The translations under genes and the position numbers were made by a program. Of a stretch of 64,000 nucleotides of DNA, positions 15,967-23,931 are shown one piece after another (positions within the stretch are counted from its first letter, which is position 1; every line of letters starts with the position of its first letter). Under the pieces are notes generated by a model, which searched no databases, was not told the DNA's origin, and was given only the letters and a program-made list of their open reading frames with translations. The stretch spans positions 38,197 through 102,196 of the forward strand of contig NZ_FNIC01000001.1 in the NCBI RefSeq assembly GCF_900103935.1. Reading direction: 5' to 3'. The stretch comes from Nocardioides szechwanensis. GTDB lineage: Bacteria; Actinomycetota; Actinomycetes; Propionibacteriales; Nocardioidaceae.

Positions 15967-18344
15967 GCAACGCGACCTGCACCCAGCCCGGCTGCTCGGG
16001 CACCGTCACCGACGGCTACTGCGACGTGTGCGGCATGGCCGCCGCGCCGGGGGCCTCCGCCGCTGCGGCGGTGTCCCCCTCGGCGGCATCAGCGGCGCCG
16101 GCGGCAGCAGTGTCCAGCGGCCCCGCGGCGGCCGACGGCTCCGCCTGCACCCAGCCCGGCTGCTCGGGCACCATCGCCGACGGCTACTGCGACACCTGCG
16201 GCATGGCCGGGACGGCCGGGTCCGGAGGCGCGACCCCCGCCGCTGGCGACGGGATCTCCAGCGTCTCGACCCGCACCTCGTCGAGCCGCGTCGAGTCGGC
16301 GGCGATCGGCTCAAAGCGCGCGCACGGCACGGCCTCCACGCGCCGCACCCGCGCTGGCTCGCAGCGGATGCGCGCGGCCCGGCTGGGCGCCGGGCTGACC
16401 GTCGTACCTCCTGCGCCGCCGGTCGACGCGAGCAAGGCGATCAACCCCGATCCACAGGTGCCCGAGGACAAGCGGGTCTGCTCCAAGTGCGGCACCGAGA
16501 TCGGCCGTTCGCGAGACGGGCAGCCCGGTCGCACCGAGGGCTTCTGCCCCCAGTGCGGGCAGGAGTTCTCGTTCTCGCCCAAGCTCGGCCCCGGCGACGT
16601 GGTCGGCGGGCAGTACGAGGTCGTCGGCGCGATCGCCCACGGCGGCCTGGGCTGGATCTACCTCGCCAAGGACCGCAACGTCTCCAACCGCTGGGTGGTG
16701 CTCAAGGGCCTGCTCAACTCCGGTGACCCCGACGCGCTGGCCGCCGCCATCGCCGAGCAGCAGTTCCTCGCGCAGGTCGAGCACCCGCTGATCGTCGAGA
16801 TCTACAACTTCGTCACCCACGAGGGTGCCGGCTACATCGTCATGGAGTACGTCGGCGGCAAGTCGCTCAAGCAGATCCTCAAGCAGCGGATGCGCGACAA
16901 CAACGGCGCCTATGACCCGCTGCCGGTCGACCAGGCGCTGGCCTACCTGCTCGAGGTGCTGCCTGCGTTCCAGTACCTCCACGACCTCGGGCTGGTCTAC
17001 TGCGACTTCAAGCCCGACAACCTGATCCAGGTCGGCGACGCGATCAAGCTGATCGACCTCGGCGGCGTCCGCAAGATCGACGACCCGGACTCCGCTATCT
17101 ACGGCACCGTCGGCTACCAGGCGCCGGAGGTCCCGGAGGTCGGGCCCAGCGTGGCCTCCGACATCTACACGATCGGTCGCACGCTGGTCGTGCTCTGCAT
17201 GGAGTTCCGGGGCTATCAGGGCACCTACCTCCACTCGTTGCCGCCGCCGGAGTCGACGCCGCTGTTCGCCCAGTACGACTCGCTCTACTGGCTGATCGCC
17301 AAGTGCTGCGCGCCCGACCCCGCCGACCGGTTCGCGTCCGCCGACGAGCTGCGGGTCCAGCTGCTCGGCGTCCTGCGGGAGGTGGTCGCGTCCCGCACCC
17401 AGGGCACCGCACTGACGTCGGCCGCCTCGGTGCTCTTCGAGTCTCCGGCCACCTCTTCGGCGGCGCTGGAGTGGTCCCAGCTGCCCTCACTGCGCCCCGA
17501 CACCGCCGACTCCCAGTACGCCTGGCTCTCGGGCCTCGGAGCCGACGACCCGAAGCAGCGTTTGGCCGACCTCGAGCAGGCGCCCGAGCACACCGCCGAG
17601 GTCTGGCTGGCCCGTGCCCATGCGGCGCTGGAGATGCAGGAGCCCGCGCGGGCCCGGGGCTACGCCGCCGACCTCCTCGCCGAGGACCCGTGGGAGTGGC
17701 GAGCGCTGTGGGTCGACGGCCTGGCCGCGCTCCAGCTCCAGGACTGGGAGACCGCCAAGGCCTCCTTCAACGCCGTCTACCAGCAGGTGCCCGGCGAGCT
17801 CGCGCCCAAGCTCGCGCTCGCCGTCGCCTGTGAGCGCGGCCAGCTGCCGGAGGTCGCCGAGGCGCTCTACGCGACCTGCGCCGCGACCGACGCGACGTAC
17901 GTCGCGCCCGCGTCGTTCGGCATGGCGCGGGTGCGCGCCCAGCGCAGCGACATGCAGGGCGCGGTCACGGCGCTCGACCAGGTGCCGTCGACCAGCCGGG
18001 GCTACCCGGAGAGCCGGCAGCTGCGCGCCGACGTGCTCCTGTCCGGCGGCGCCCAGGACATCGCGCTGCTCGACCAGGCCATGCGCTCGATCGAGTCGGT
18101 GTCGATGGACCCGCGCACGCGCGAGACCTACACGGTGCGCATCCTGGGGCAGGCTCTCAAGGTGGTGCTGAGCAGCAACGCCCGGCCGGATGCCAGGGTG
18201 GGGTCACACCCGGCCACCGAGTCAGGGCTTCGCGACGGGCTCGAGCGGTCCTACCGGGCCCTGGCCCGTGACGCCACCGAGCACCGGCAACGTGTCGAGC
18301 TCGTCAACCAGGCCAACGCCGTAAGGATGTGGACGCTGACATGA
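15963..18344 (+). CDS. pknG: Serine/threonine protein kinase PknG with duplicated N-terminal zinc ribbons
   Basis: 793 residues. In order: two near-identical zinc ribbons at residues ~5-26 and ~60-82 (CTQPGCSGT then GYCDVCGMA / GYCDTCGMA); a low-complexity linker; a rubredoxin-like Cys4 domain at ~172-206 (VCSKCG, FCPQCG); a kinase domain at ~215-470 (HGGLGWIYLA, VLKG lysine, catalytic loop YCDFKPDN near residue 347, DLGG replacing DFG); and a TPR region to the end. The rubredoxin-kinase-TPR order and sequence match mycobacterial PknG, a cytosolic kinase that phosphorylates FHA protein GarA to control 2-oxoglutarate flux into glutamate. Mycobacterial PknG lacks the two extra ribbons. A cognate phosphatase and an FHA protein follow in the operon. 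Confidence 0.95.
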   Translation: MSNATCTQPGCSGTVTDGYCDVCGMAAAPGASAAAAVSPSAASAAPAAAVSSGPAAADGSACTQPGCSGTIADGYCDTCGMAGTAGSGGATPAAGDGISSVSTRTSSSRVESAAIGSKRAHGTASTRRTRAGSQRMRAARLGAGLTVVPPAPPVDASKAINPDPQVPEDKRVCSKCGTEIGRSRDGQPGRTEGFCPQCGQEFSFSPKLGPGDVVGGQYEVVGAIAHGGLGWIYLAKDRNVSNRWVVLKGLLNSGDPDALAAAIAEQQFLAQVEHPLIVEIYNFVTHEGAGYIVMEYVGGKSLKQILKQRMRDNNGAYDPLPVDQALAYLLEVLPAFQYLHDLGLVYCDFKPDNLIQVGDAIKLIDLGGVRKIDDPDSAIYGTVGYQAPEVPEVGPSVASDIYTIGRTLVVLCMEFRGYQGTYLHSLPPPESTPLFAQYDSLYWLIAKCCAPDPADRFASADELRVQLLGVLREVVASRTQGTALTSAASVLFESPATSSAALEWSQLPSLRPDTADSQYAWLSGLGADDPKQRLADLEQAPEHTAEVWLARAHAALEMQEPARARGYAADLLAEDPWEWRALWVDGLAALQLQDWETAKASFNAVYQQVPGELAPKLALAVACERGQLPEVAEALYATCAATDATYVAPASFGMARVRAQRSDMQGAVTALDQVPSTSRGYPESRQLRADVLLSGGAQDIALLDQAMRSIESVSMDPRTRETYTVRILGQALKVVLSSNARPDARVGSHPATESGLRDGLERSYRALARDATEHRQRVELVNQANAVRMWTLT

Positions 18345-19531
18345 CCGACACCCAGACCTGTCCGGCCTGCGCGGCGGACATGCCCGCCGGCACGCTCTTC
18401 TGCGAGAGCTGCGGTGCCTCCCTCAGCGGTGCTGCCGCCCCGGACCCGGGTGCCCGCCCGGTGGACCTCAAGGGTGCGCTGCCCGCCGACGGCGCGACGC
18501 CGCTCGACGAGGCCGCCCCGATCAGCGCCGCCACCCGGCCGGCCGCGCCGGCAGCGGCTGCCGCGGCCGAGACCGTCCCGGCCCGGGTGCCCTGCCACAG
18601 CTGCGGCGGACCGATCGGGCCCGACGGCTACTGCGAGCAGTGCGGCACCAAGGCACCCAGCGAACGCGACCACTTCCGCGAGGCCCCCGCCGACTGGGTC
18701 GCCGGGGTCTGCGACCGCGGCATCCGCCACAGCCGCAACGAGGACGCGATGGCGCTGCTGGCCTCACCCGTGGCCGGGGAGCGCGCCCTGCTCCTGGTGC
18801 TCGACGGCGTCTCCAACACCGACGACTCCCACATCGCCTCGCTCGCCGGGGCGCGCGCCGCCCGCGAGGTGCTGCGTACGCCGCTGCCGCAGGGCATGGG
18901 CACGCCGGAAGGCCGGGTCGCCGCGGTGACGAAGGTGTTCACCGACGCGGTCGCGGCCGCCCAGGAAGCCGTCGTGGCGACCACCCCCGCGGGGTCGGTC
19001 AGCCCGCCGTCGGCGACGTTCGTCTGCGTGGTCGTCGAGGGCAACCGCCTGTCGTACGCCAACATCGGCGACTCCCGCGCCTACTGGTTCCCCGACGGCG
19101 CCCCCGGGGTGCAGCTCTCCGTCGACGACTCGGTCGCCCAGCAGATGATCGCGTCGGGGATCTCGCGCGCGCAGGCCGAGACGTCGCCGCAGGCGCACGC
19201 GATCACCAAGTGGCTCGGCCGCGACGCTCCCGACCTGGCCCCGACGGTCGGTGAGCTCGACGTCACCGGACCCGGGTGGGTGATGGTCTGCTCCGACGGG
19301 CTGTGGAACTACGCCTCGACTCCGGAGGAGCTCACGGCCCAGATGCAGGCGGCCGGGGTCACCGAGCCGGCCGCGCTCGCGCTCGCCCTGACCGACTTCG
19401 CCAACGCCCGGGGCGGCATCGACAACATCACCGTGACGTTGGCACGACTACCAGGCGCCCCGGCGGGGCAGAATGCCCCTGCTGAGACCGGTTCCGCCGG
19501 CTCTGTCGTCGATCCCGAGGAGAAGAACTGA
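18341..19531 (+). CDS. PP2C-type protein phosphatase with N-terminal zinc ribbons
   Basis: 396 residues from ATG 18341, overlapping the pknG stop (ATGA). Two Cys4 ribbons lie at residues ~6-27 (CPACAAD, FCESCG) and ~85-105 (CHSCGGP, YCEQCG). The PP2C/PPM domain covers ~120-385 with its metal-site motifs: GIRHSRNEDAM, LLVLDGVSNTD, NIGDSRAYW, VCSDGLWNY and the terminal DNITV. It should dephosphorylate Ser/Thr residues in the cytosol. Placed directly after pknG, it is the natural counter-enzyme for that kinase or for the downstream FHA protein. The usual DGMGG glycine pair is DGVSN, which is common in this subgroup. Confidence 0.92.
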   Translation: MTDTQTCPACAADMPAGTLFCESCGASLSGAAAPDPGARPVDLKGALPADGATPLDEAAPISAATRPAAPAAAAAAETVPARVPCHSCGGPIGPDGYCEQCGTKAPSERDHFREAPADWVAGVCDRGIRHSRNEDAMALLASPVAGERALLLVLDGVSNTDDSHIASLAGARAAREVLRTPLPQGMGTPEGRVAAVTKVFTDAVAAAQEAVVATTPAGSVSPPSATFVCVVVEGNRLSYANIGDSRAYWFPDGAPGVQLSVDDSVAQQMIASGISRAQAETSPQAHAITKWLGRDAPDLAPTVGELDVTGPGWVMVCSDGLWNYASTPEELTAQMQAAGVTEPAALALALTDFANARGGIDNITVTLARLPGAPAGQNAPAETGSAGSVVDPEEKN

Positions 19532-20808
19532 TGGCTGAGTTCACCGCGTCCGTCTACCAGAACGAGTTCCTGCCCGACGGCGGCACCGACGTCAACGCGA
19601 TCGTCACCGTCACCTGCACCGGCGCGGGCACGGCCGGGCAGTCCGGCGGCGGCGCCGCGGGCGAGGTGATCATCGTCGACACGTCGGGCTCCATGGGTCC
19701 GCAGACGATGGCCGCGGCCAAGCAGGCCGCCATGGCCGCGATCGCCGAGATCGTCGACGGCACCTGGTTCGCGGTGATCGCCGGGTCCGACCGGGCGATG
19801 CTGGCCTACCCGCAGGTGCAGTCCGGGCCGGGCCTGGTCCAGGCCAACGACGCCACCCGGGCCGAGGCGACGACCGCGGTGAGCCGCTTCGTCGGCAGCG
19901 GCGGTACGGCGATCAGCACCTGGCTCGACCTCGCCGGCACGCTGTTCGCGTCGGTGCCCGAGGCGACCCAGCGGCACGCGATCCTGCTCACCGACGGCGA
20001 GAATCGCGAGCAGCCCGGCTCGCTCGACGCGGCCATCCGTCGGGCCACCGGCGTCTTCCAGTGCGACTGCCGCGGTGCCGGCACCGACTGGCAGGTCGAG
20101 GAGATCCGCCGGATCGCCCAGGCGCTGCTCGGCACCGTCGACATCATCCCGGAGCCCTCGCAGATGCAGGCGCAGTTCGAGGAGATGATGCGCAGCTCGA
20201 TGGCGCGCGGCGTCGCCGACGCGCAGCTGCGGATCTGGACGCCCCAGGGCGCGCAGGTGCTGTTCGTCCGCCAGGTCTCGCCGACCGTCGAGGACCTTAC
20301 CGACCGCCGGGTCGTGGTCAACCCGCTGACCGGCGGCTACCCGACCGGCGCGTGGGCCGACGAGTCGCGTGACTACCACGTGGCGGTGCGGGTCGCGGCC
20401 AAGGCGATCGGCCAGGAGCAGCTCGCGGCGCGGGTCCAGCTGGCGATCGGCGACAACGTCGCCACGCAGGGCCTGGTGAAGGCCACCTGGTCCAACAACT
20501 CCGAGCTGACCACGCGGATCGACCAGCAGGTCGCCCACTACACCGGGCAGACCGAGCTCGCCGCGATGATCCAGGAGGGGCTCGCGGCCAAGGCCGCGGG
20601 CGACGAGGCGACCGCCACCACCAAGCTCGGGCGCGCCGTGCAGCTCGCGGCCGAGACCGGCAACGACGAGGCCACCTCCAAGCTCAAGAAGGTCGTCGAC
20701 ATCCAGGACGAGCGCGAGGGCACGGTCCGGCTCAAGGCGGCCATCGCGAAGGCCGACGAGATGGCCCTCGACACCGCGTCGACCAAGACGACCCGGATCA
20801 AGAAGTGA
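19531..20808 (+). CDS. von Willebrand factor A domain protein
   Basis: 425 residues; the ATG overlaps the phosphatase stop by one base (TGATG). The protein starts with an extended region (EFTASVYQNEFLPDGGTDVNAIVTV) followed by a vWA domain at ~45-220 with a complete metal-ion-dependent adhesion site: DTSGSMG, the GGTAIS threonine and the LLTDGEN aspartate. The rest is a beta-rich domain and a C-terminal helical segment (AMIQEGLAAKAAGDEATATTKLG). No signal peptide, so it acts in the cytosol. Proteins of this form pair with AAA ATPases, PP2C phosphatases and FHA proteins in TerD/stress-like and type VI-like phospho-signalling clusters, where they probably act as assembly factors. Confidence 0.88.
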   Translation: MAEFTASVYQNEFLPDGGTDVNAIVTVTCTGAGTAGQSGGGAAGEVIIVDTSGSMGPQTMAAAKQAAMAAIAEIVDGTWFAVIAGSDRAMLAYPQVQSGPGLVQANDATRAEATTAVSRFVGSGGTAISTWLDLAGTLFASVPEATQRHAILLTDGENREQPGSLDAAIRRATGVFQCDCRGAGTDWQVEEIRRIAQALLGTVDIIPEPSQMQAQFEEMMRSSMARGVADAQLRIWTPQGAQVLFVRQVSPTVEDLTDRRVVVNPLTGGYPTGAWADESRDYHVAVRVAAKAIGQEQLAARVQLAIGDNVATQGLVKATWSNNSELTTRIDQQVAHYTGQTELAAMIQEGLAAKAAGDEATATTKLGRAVQLAAETGNDEATSKLKKVVDIQDEREGTVRLKAAIAKADEMALDTASTKTTRIKK

Positions 20809-21539
20809 ACGTCTGCCCGGCGGGCCACGACACTGCTGCCACCGACTACTGCGACGTCTGCGGCATCGCCATGGGCGACCAGCCCGCATCGTCTACGGAC
20901 GACACGGGCACCCTGCCGGTGGTCCCGCCGGCGGCGCCCGACACGACGTCGTGCCCCAACTGCTCGGCGGCCAACCCGGCCAACGCGCTGTTCTGCGAGG
21001 CGTGTGGCTACGACTTCACCACCGGCACGATGCCGCGCCCGCTCAACCCGCTCGACGTGTCGTCGGGCTCGACGCCGGCTGCGGGCGCCGCACCAGCTGC
21101 CCCGGCCGACCCCAATCCGGCGCCCGCGCTCACCGACGCGTGGGTGGCCGAGATCTGGATCGACCCCGACTGGTACACCGACCAGAAGAGCACCGACCCG
21201 CTGCCCTCGCCCGGCCTGCCGACCGTCGTACCTCTCAAGCACACGTCGGTGCTGATCGGCCGCGCCTCGCGCAGCCGCAACATCACCCCCGACATCGACC
21301 TGTCCTCCGACAACGGCATCAGCCGGCGCCACGCGCAGCTGACCACCGACGGCACCCGCTGGTGGGTCGAGGACCTCGGCTCCTCCAACGGCACCTACGT
21401 CGGCAGCTCGGTCGGCAGACTCCCGAGCACGCCGGTCCCGGTCGGACGGAAGTTGGAGATCGCCCCCGACGAGCGCGTCTACGTCGGCGCCTGGACCCGC
21501 ATCGTCATCCGCCGCGCCACCGACGGGGAGGTGGCGTGA
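20805..21539 (+). CDS. Zinc-ribbon / FHA-domain protein
   Basis: 244 residues from GTG 20805, overlapping the vWA stop. Two Cys-rich ribbons occupy residues ~4-24 (CPAGHDTAATDYCDVCG) and ~50-70 (CPNCSAANPANALFCEACG). A Pro/Ala linker leads to a forkhead-associated domain at ~145-240 with the phosphothreonine-binding residues: LIGRASRSRN, NGISRRHAQL and GSSNGTYV. FHA domains bind phosphothreonine peptides. In mycobacteria the PknG target GarA is a small FHA protein with an N-terminal phospho-motif; here the ribbons replace that tail and no GarA-like ETTS/VEQTS motif is visible. It is probably the effector or reader of this operon, but not a simple GarA orthologue. Confidence 0.9.
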   Translation: MNVCPAGHDTAATDYCDVCGIAMGDQPASSTDDTGTLPVVPPAAPDTTSCPNCSAANPANALFCEACGYDFTTGTMPRPLNPLDVSSGSTPAAGAAPAAPADPNPAPALTDAWVAEIWIDPDWYTDQKSTDPLPSPGLPTVVPLKHTSVLIGRASRSRNITPDIDLSSDNGISRRHAQLTTDGTRWWVEDLGSSNGTYVGSSVGRLPSTPVPVGRKLEIAPDERVYVGAWTRIVIRRATDGEVA

Positions 21540-21590
21540 CTTCGTCCCGCCATTGGGAGTACTCGCTGCGCTCGTACGTCCCGGTTTGAG

Positions 21591-21623
21591 GTTGACCCGC
21601 CCGAAACTTTCGGGCGGGTCAAC
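21591..21623. terminator. 33-base palindromic repeat, copy 1 (bidirectional terminator)
   Basis: A perfect 16-base inverted repeat beginning GTTGACCCGCCCGAAA with one central base, between convergent genes (FHA protein ending 21539, methyltransferase ending 21650). The same sequence except for the central base occurs at 25017-25049. A half copy (21638-21656) follows and supplies the methyltransferase stop codon. Confidence 0.75.
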
Positions 21624-21637
21624 GCACTAGGCGGTGA

Positions 21638-21656
21638 GTTTCGGGCGGGTCAACGC
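21638..21656. repeat. Half copy of the 33-base palindrome
   Basis: GTTTCGGGCGGGTCAACGC repeats the right arm of the adjacent palindrome. On the minus strand it reads GTTGACCC and contains the TGA of the methyltransferase gene (codons CGT TGA). Confidence 0.7.
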
Positions 21657-22216
21657 TTGGTGGCGATGAGGGTGGAGGCGTCGGAGGCGACCATGACCTC
21701 GACGGTGGTGAAGCGGTCGTCGGTCAGCCAGCTCTCGCGCAGGGTGTCGACGCGGCCGCCGGTGATCGGGGGCCACACCTCGCAGGGGGTGAAGTCGTCG
21801 AGCACCACGATGCCGCCGTCCTCGACCAGGTCGGCCACGGCGTCGACGCCCACCTCGCCCGGCTGACCGGAGTCGAGGAAGAGCAGCGAGAACGGGCCCT
21901 TGTCGAGCAGGGTCGACCAGTCGGCGGCGAGCACCTCGACCTGCGGGTCGTCGACGAAGATCTCCGCCGCGGCTCCGGCGAGCTTGGCATCGAGCTCGGC
22001 GGTGATGATCTTGGCGTCACCGCGTACGCCGGAGCGCAGCCACGCGGTGCCCACGCCGCAGCCGGTCCCGAACTCCGCCATCGTGCCCTCGCGGGTGGCC
22101 GCCAGGGTCGCGAGCAGGCGGCCGGTCTCGTTGCGGCAGAAGGACACGTAGCCCGCCTTGCGCGAGACGGCGAAGGCGCGGTTGACCACGTCGGGAAGGT
22201 CGGGGGAGGCGCTCAC
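21650..22216 (-). CDS. Class I SAM-dependent methyltransferase (O-methyltransferase-like)
   Basis: 188 residues from GTG 22216. The SAM-binding motif I is AEFGTGCGVGTAWL (about residues 47-60), motif II is the acidic IITAELDAKL, and LLFLDSGQ and GGIVVLDDFTP follow, as in the catechol O-methyltransferase/MTF_24-like group. It is a small cytosolic enzyme with no visible extra domain, so the substrate is not predictable. It is monocistronic, convergent with the PknG operon and separated from it by the palindromic repeat. The stop codon lies within a half copy of that repeat. Confidence 0.82.
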   Translation of the reverse strand: MSASPDLPDVVNRAFAVSRKAGYVSFCRNETGRLLATLAATREGTMAEFGTGCGVGTAWLRSGVRGDAKIITAELDAKLAGAAAEIFVDDPQVEVLAADWSTLLDKGPFSLLFLDSGQPGEVGVDAVADLVEDGGIVVLDDFTPCEVWPPITGGRVDTLRESWLTDDRFTTVEVMVASDASTLIATKR

Positions 22217-22314
22217 CCCAAGAGTCTTTCATCCTGGGACGGACGTCTCAGCATGCGAGCAGTTCCCCGAAGGCGTGGCCGACCGCGACGCGAGCCCCCT
22301 ACTCTGACCTCACC

Positions 22315-22359
22315 ATGCGGAGCGTATTCGTACTCATCGAGCGCCGCGGCGAGGCCTAG
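22315..22359 (+). CDS. Candidate 14-residue leader peptide upstream of leuB
   Basis: ATG 22315 opens MRSVFVLIERRGEA, ending in TAG. Four of its first eight residues are branched-chain (Val, Val, Leu, Ile), and both Val codons are GTA, rare in this genome. No Shine-Dalgarno precedes it, but a possible -10 (TACTCT, 22300-22305) lies ten bases upstream, so it could be leaderless. The stop codon falls inside a long hairpin, as expected for ribosome-mediated attenuation. Known actinobacterial leu and ilv leaders are of this kind, but no poly-T terminator is visible here. Confidence 0.5.
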   Translation: MRSVFVLIERRGEA

Positions 22360-22576
22360 CAGTAGATCTGCTCATAGAGGCCACCTCGCCGCGGGTGTTC
22401 GGCGTCGTGCGGTCTCTTACCTCGTCTCTCGCTCCGCCGCAGGATCCCGATCAGCGTTCGCGCGATCCGCATCCTGCTCGGTCCAGCTCCTCTCACGCGA
22501 TCCGTGGGTCCCGCCTCTCCTGCGGCGGAGCGAAGACGTTTCGTCTTCCCATCCGACGGTCCGGCCCATCCGGACC
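22344..22576 (+). promoter_or_regulatory. Structured leader region before the leuB transcript
   Basis: Four inverted repeats are packed here. (1) CCGCGGCGAGG 22344-22354 pairs with 22384-22394, with an inner AGCAG/CTGCT stem. (2) A perfect 15-base stem joins 22430-22444 and 22518-22532. (3) GAAGACG-TTT-CGTCTTC lies at 22532-22548. (4) GGTCCGG-CCCAT-CCGGACC lies at 22558-22576. Together they fill the 387-base gap between the methyltransferase and the small ORF at 22604. The density of perfect stems is far above the surrounding DNA and points to an RNA regulatory element, or alternatively to an unannotated small RNA. Confidence 0.5.
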
Positions 22577-22603
22577 CAGCCAGTGAAAGCCAGGAGCAGC
22601 GCC

Positions 22604-22729
22604 ATGTACGACATGTATCCCGAGTGGGGACCCGCCAGCCACAACCCGGACAACCCGCGCAGCCACGAGGCCGTCCAGGCCTCGCTTGACCTGCGAGACA
22701 ACGGCGGCCTGCGCCCCGACGACAACTAA
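22604..22729 (+). CDS. Small 41-residue protein upstream of leuB
   Basis: ATG 22604 has an AGGAG seven bases upstream, the best ribosome-binding site in this stretch. It encodes 41 residues starting [18 protein letters not shown] and ending in the acidic tail RPDDN. The leuB ATG follows 11 bases after its stop and has only a weak site of its own, so leuB translation may be coupled to it. It is acidic, without Cys, signal or membrane segment. I do not recognise a family. A longer in-frame ORF starting at 22253 is Arg/Ser-rich and crosses the hairpins, so it is unlikely to be real. Confidence 0.6.
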   Translation: MYDMYPEWGPASHNPDNPRSHEAVQASLDLRDNGGLRPDDN

Positions 22730-22740
22730 CGTTCGCCCAC

Positions 22741-23838
22741 ATGACCACCACTGACTCGAACGCGCCCACCGGCGCAGACACCGGCTCGGGCACCCTCAAG
22801 CTCGCCGTCATCCCCGGCGACGGCATCGGGCAGGAGGTCACCGCCGAGGCCCTCAAGGTCCTCGAGCTGGCCGCCCCCGCGGGAGTGAAGTTCGAGCCGA
22901 CCCGCTACGACCTCGGCGCGGAGCGCTACCTCGCGACCGGCGAGGTGCTGCCCGACTCCGTGCTCGCCGAGATCCGCGACCACGACGCCATCCTGCTCGG
23001 CGCGGTCGGCGGCAAGCCCAACGACCCGAACCTGCCGCCGGGCATCCTCGAGCGCGGCCTGCTGCTGCGGCTGCGCTTCGAGCTCGACCACTACGTCAAC
23101 CTGCGCCCCTCGCGCATCTTCCCGGGCGTGGCCTCACCCCTGGCCAACCCTGGAGACGTCGACTTCGTCGTGGTCCGCGAAGGCACCGAAGGCCCCTACA
23201 CGGGTAACGGTGGCGCCCTGCGCGTCGGTACGCCGCACGAGATCGCCACCGAGGTCTCGGTCAACACCGCGTTCGGCGTCGAGCGGGTGGTCCGCGACGC
23301 GTTCGCCCGAGCGCAGCGCCGCGCCCGCAAGAAGCTCACCCTGGTCCACAAGACCAACGTGCTCGTCAACGCCGGCTCCGTGTGGTGGCGGCTGACCCAG
23401 GAGGTCGCCCGCGAGTTCCCGGAGGTCACCGTCGACTACATGCACATCGACGCGGCCATGATCTACATGACGACCGACCCGTCGCGCTTCGACGTGATCG
23501 TCACCGACAACCTCTTCGGCGACATCATCACCGACCTCGCCGCCGCCATCACCGGCGGCATCGGCCTCGCGGCGTCCGGCAACATCAACCCGGACCGCAC
23601 CGCCCCCTCGATGTTCGAGCCCGTGCACGGCTCGGCGCCCGACATCGCCGGGCAGGAGAAGGCCGACCCCACCGCCGCCATCCTCTCGGTGTCGCTCCTG
23701 CTCGACCACCTCGGGCACTCCGACGCCGCCGCCGTGGTCGAGGCGGCGGTCATCGCCGACCTGGCCGAGCGCAGCCCGGCGACCATCCGTCGTACCTCTG
23801 AGATCGGCGACGCCATCGCGTCACGAGTAGGCGGCTAG
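22741..23838 (+). CDS. leuB: 3-Isopropylmalate dehydrogenase
   Basis: 365 residues. LeuB oxidises and decarboxylates 3-isopropylmalate to 2-oxoisocaproate in leucine synthesis, using NAD. Family landmarks are clear: [14 protein letters not shown] near residue 20, [15 protein letters not shown] (substrate Arg residues), [29 protein letters not shown] with the catalytic Lys, the metal-binding [10 protein letters not shown], and the adenine-binding [14 protein letters not shown] hydrophilic 20-residue N-terminal extension precedes the core. It follows the small ORF at 22604 and precedes ilvE, so two branched-chain genes are adjacent; leuC and leuD lie at 61-63 kb. Confidence 0.96.
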   Translation: MTTTDSNAPTGADTGSGTLKLAVIPGDGIGQEVTAEALKVLELAAPAGVKFEPTRYDLGAERYLATGEVLPDSVLAEIRDHDAILLGAVGGKPNDPNLPPGILERGLLLRLRFELDHYVNLRPSRIFPGVASPLANPGDVDFVVVREGTEGPYTGNGGALRVGTPHEIATEVSVNTAFGVERVVRDAFARAQRRARKKLTLVHKTNVLVNAGSVWWRLTQEVAREFPEVTVDYMHIDAAMIYMTTDPSRFDVIVTDNLFGDIITDLAAAITGGIGLAASGNINPDRTAPSMFEPVHGSAPDIAGQEKADPTAAILSVSLLLDHLGHSDAAAVVEAAVIADLAERSPATIRRTSEIGDAIASRVGG

Positions 23839-23861
23839 CCCCGCCAGCACCACGACGCAGG

Positions 23862-23888
23862 CGCCGGGCACGGGACACGTGCCCGGCG
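23862..23888 (+). terminator. Hairpin between leuB and ilvE
   Basis: CGCCGGGCAC (23862-23871) and GTGCCCGGCG (23879-23888) form a perfect 10-base stem with a 7-base loop, 24 bases after the leuB stop. No long T-run follows, as is common in high-GC genomes; partial termination is likely. Confidence 0.55.
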
Positions 23889-23931
23889 TTCGTCATTTCC
23901 CACACATCCCAATACCGAGGGGTCAGATACC

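Noticed and set aside
20805..21539. FHA protein as a straightforward GarA orthologue
   Set aside because: GarA is smaller and has an N-terminal ETTS-type phospho-motif; this protein has zinc ribbons and no such motif.
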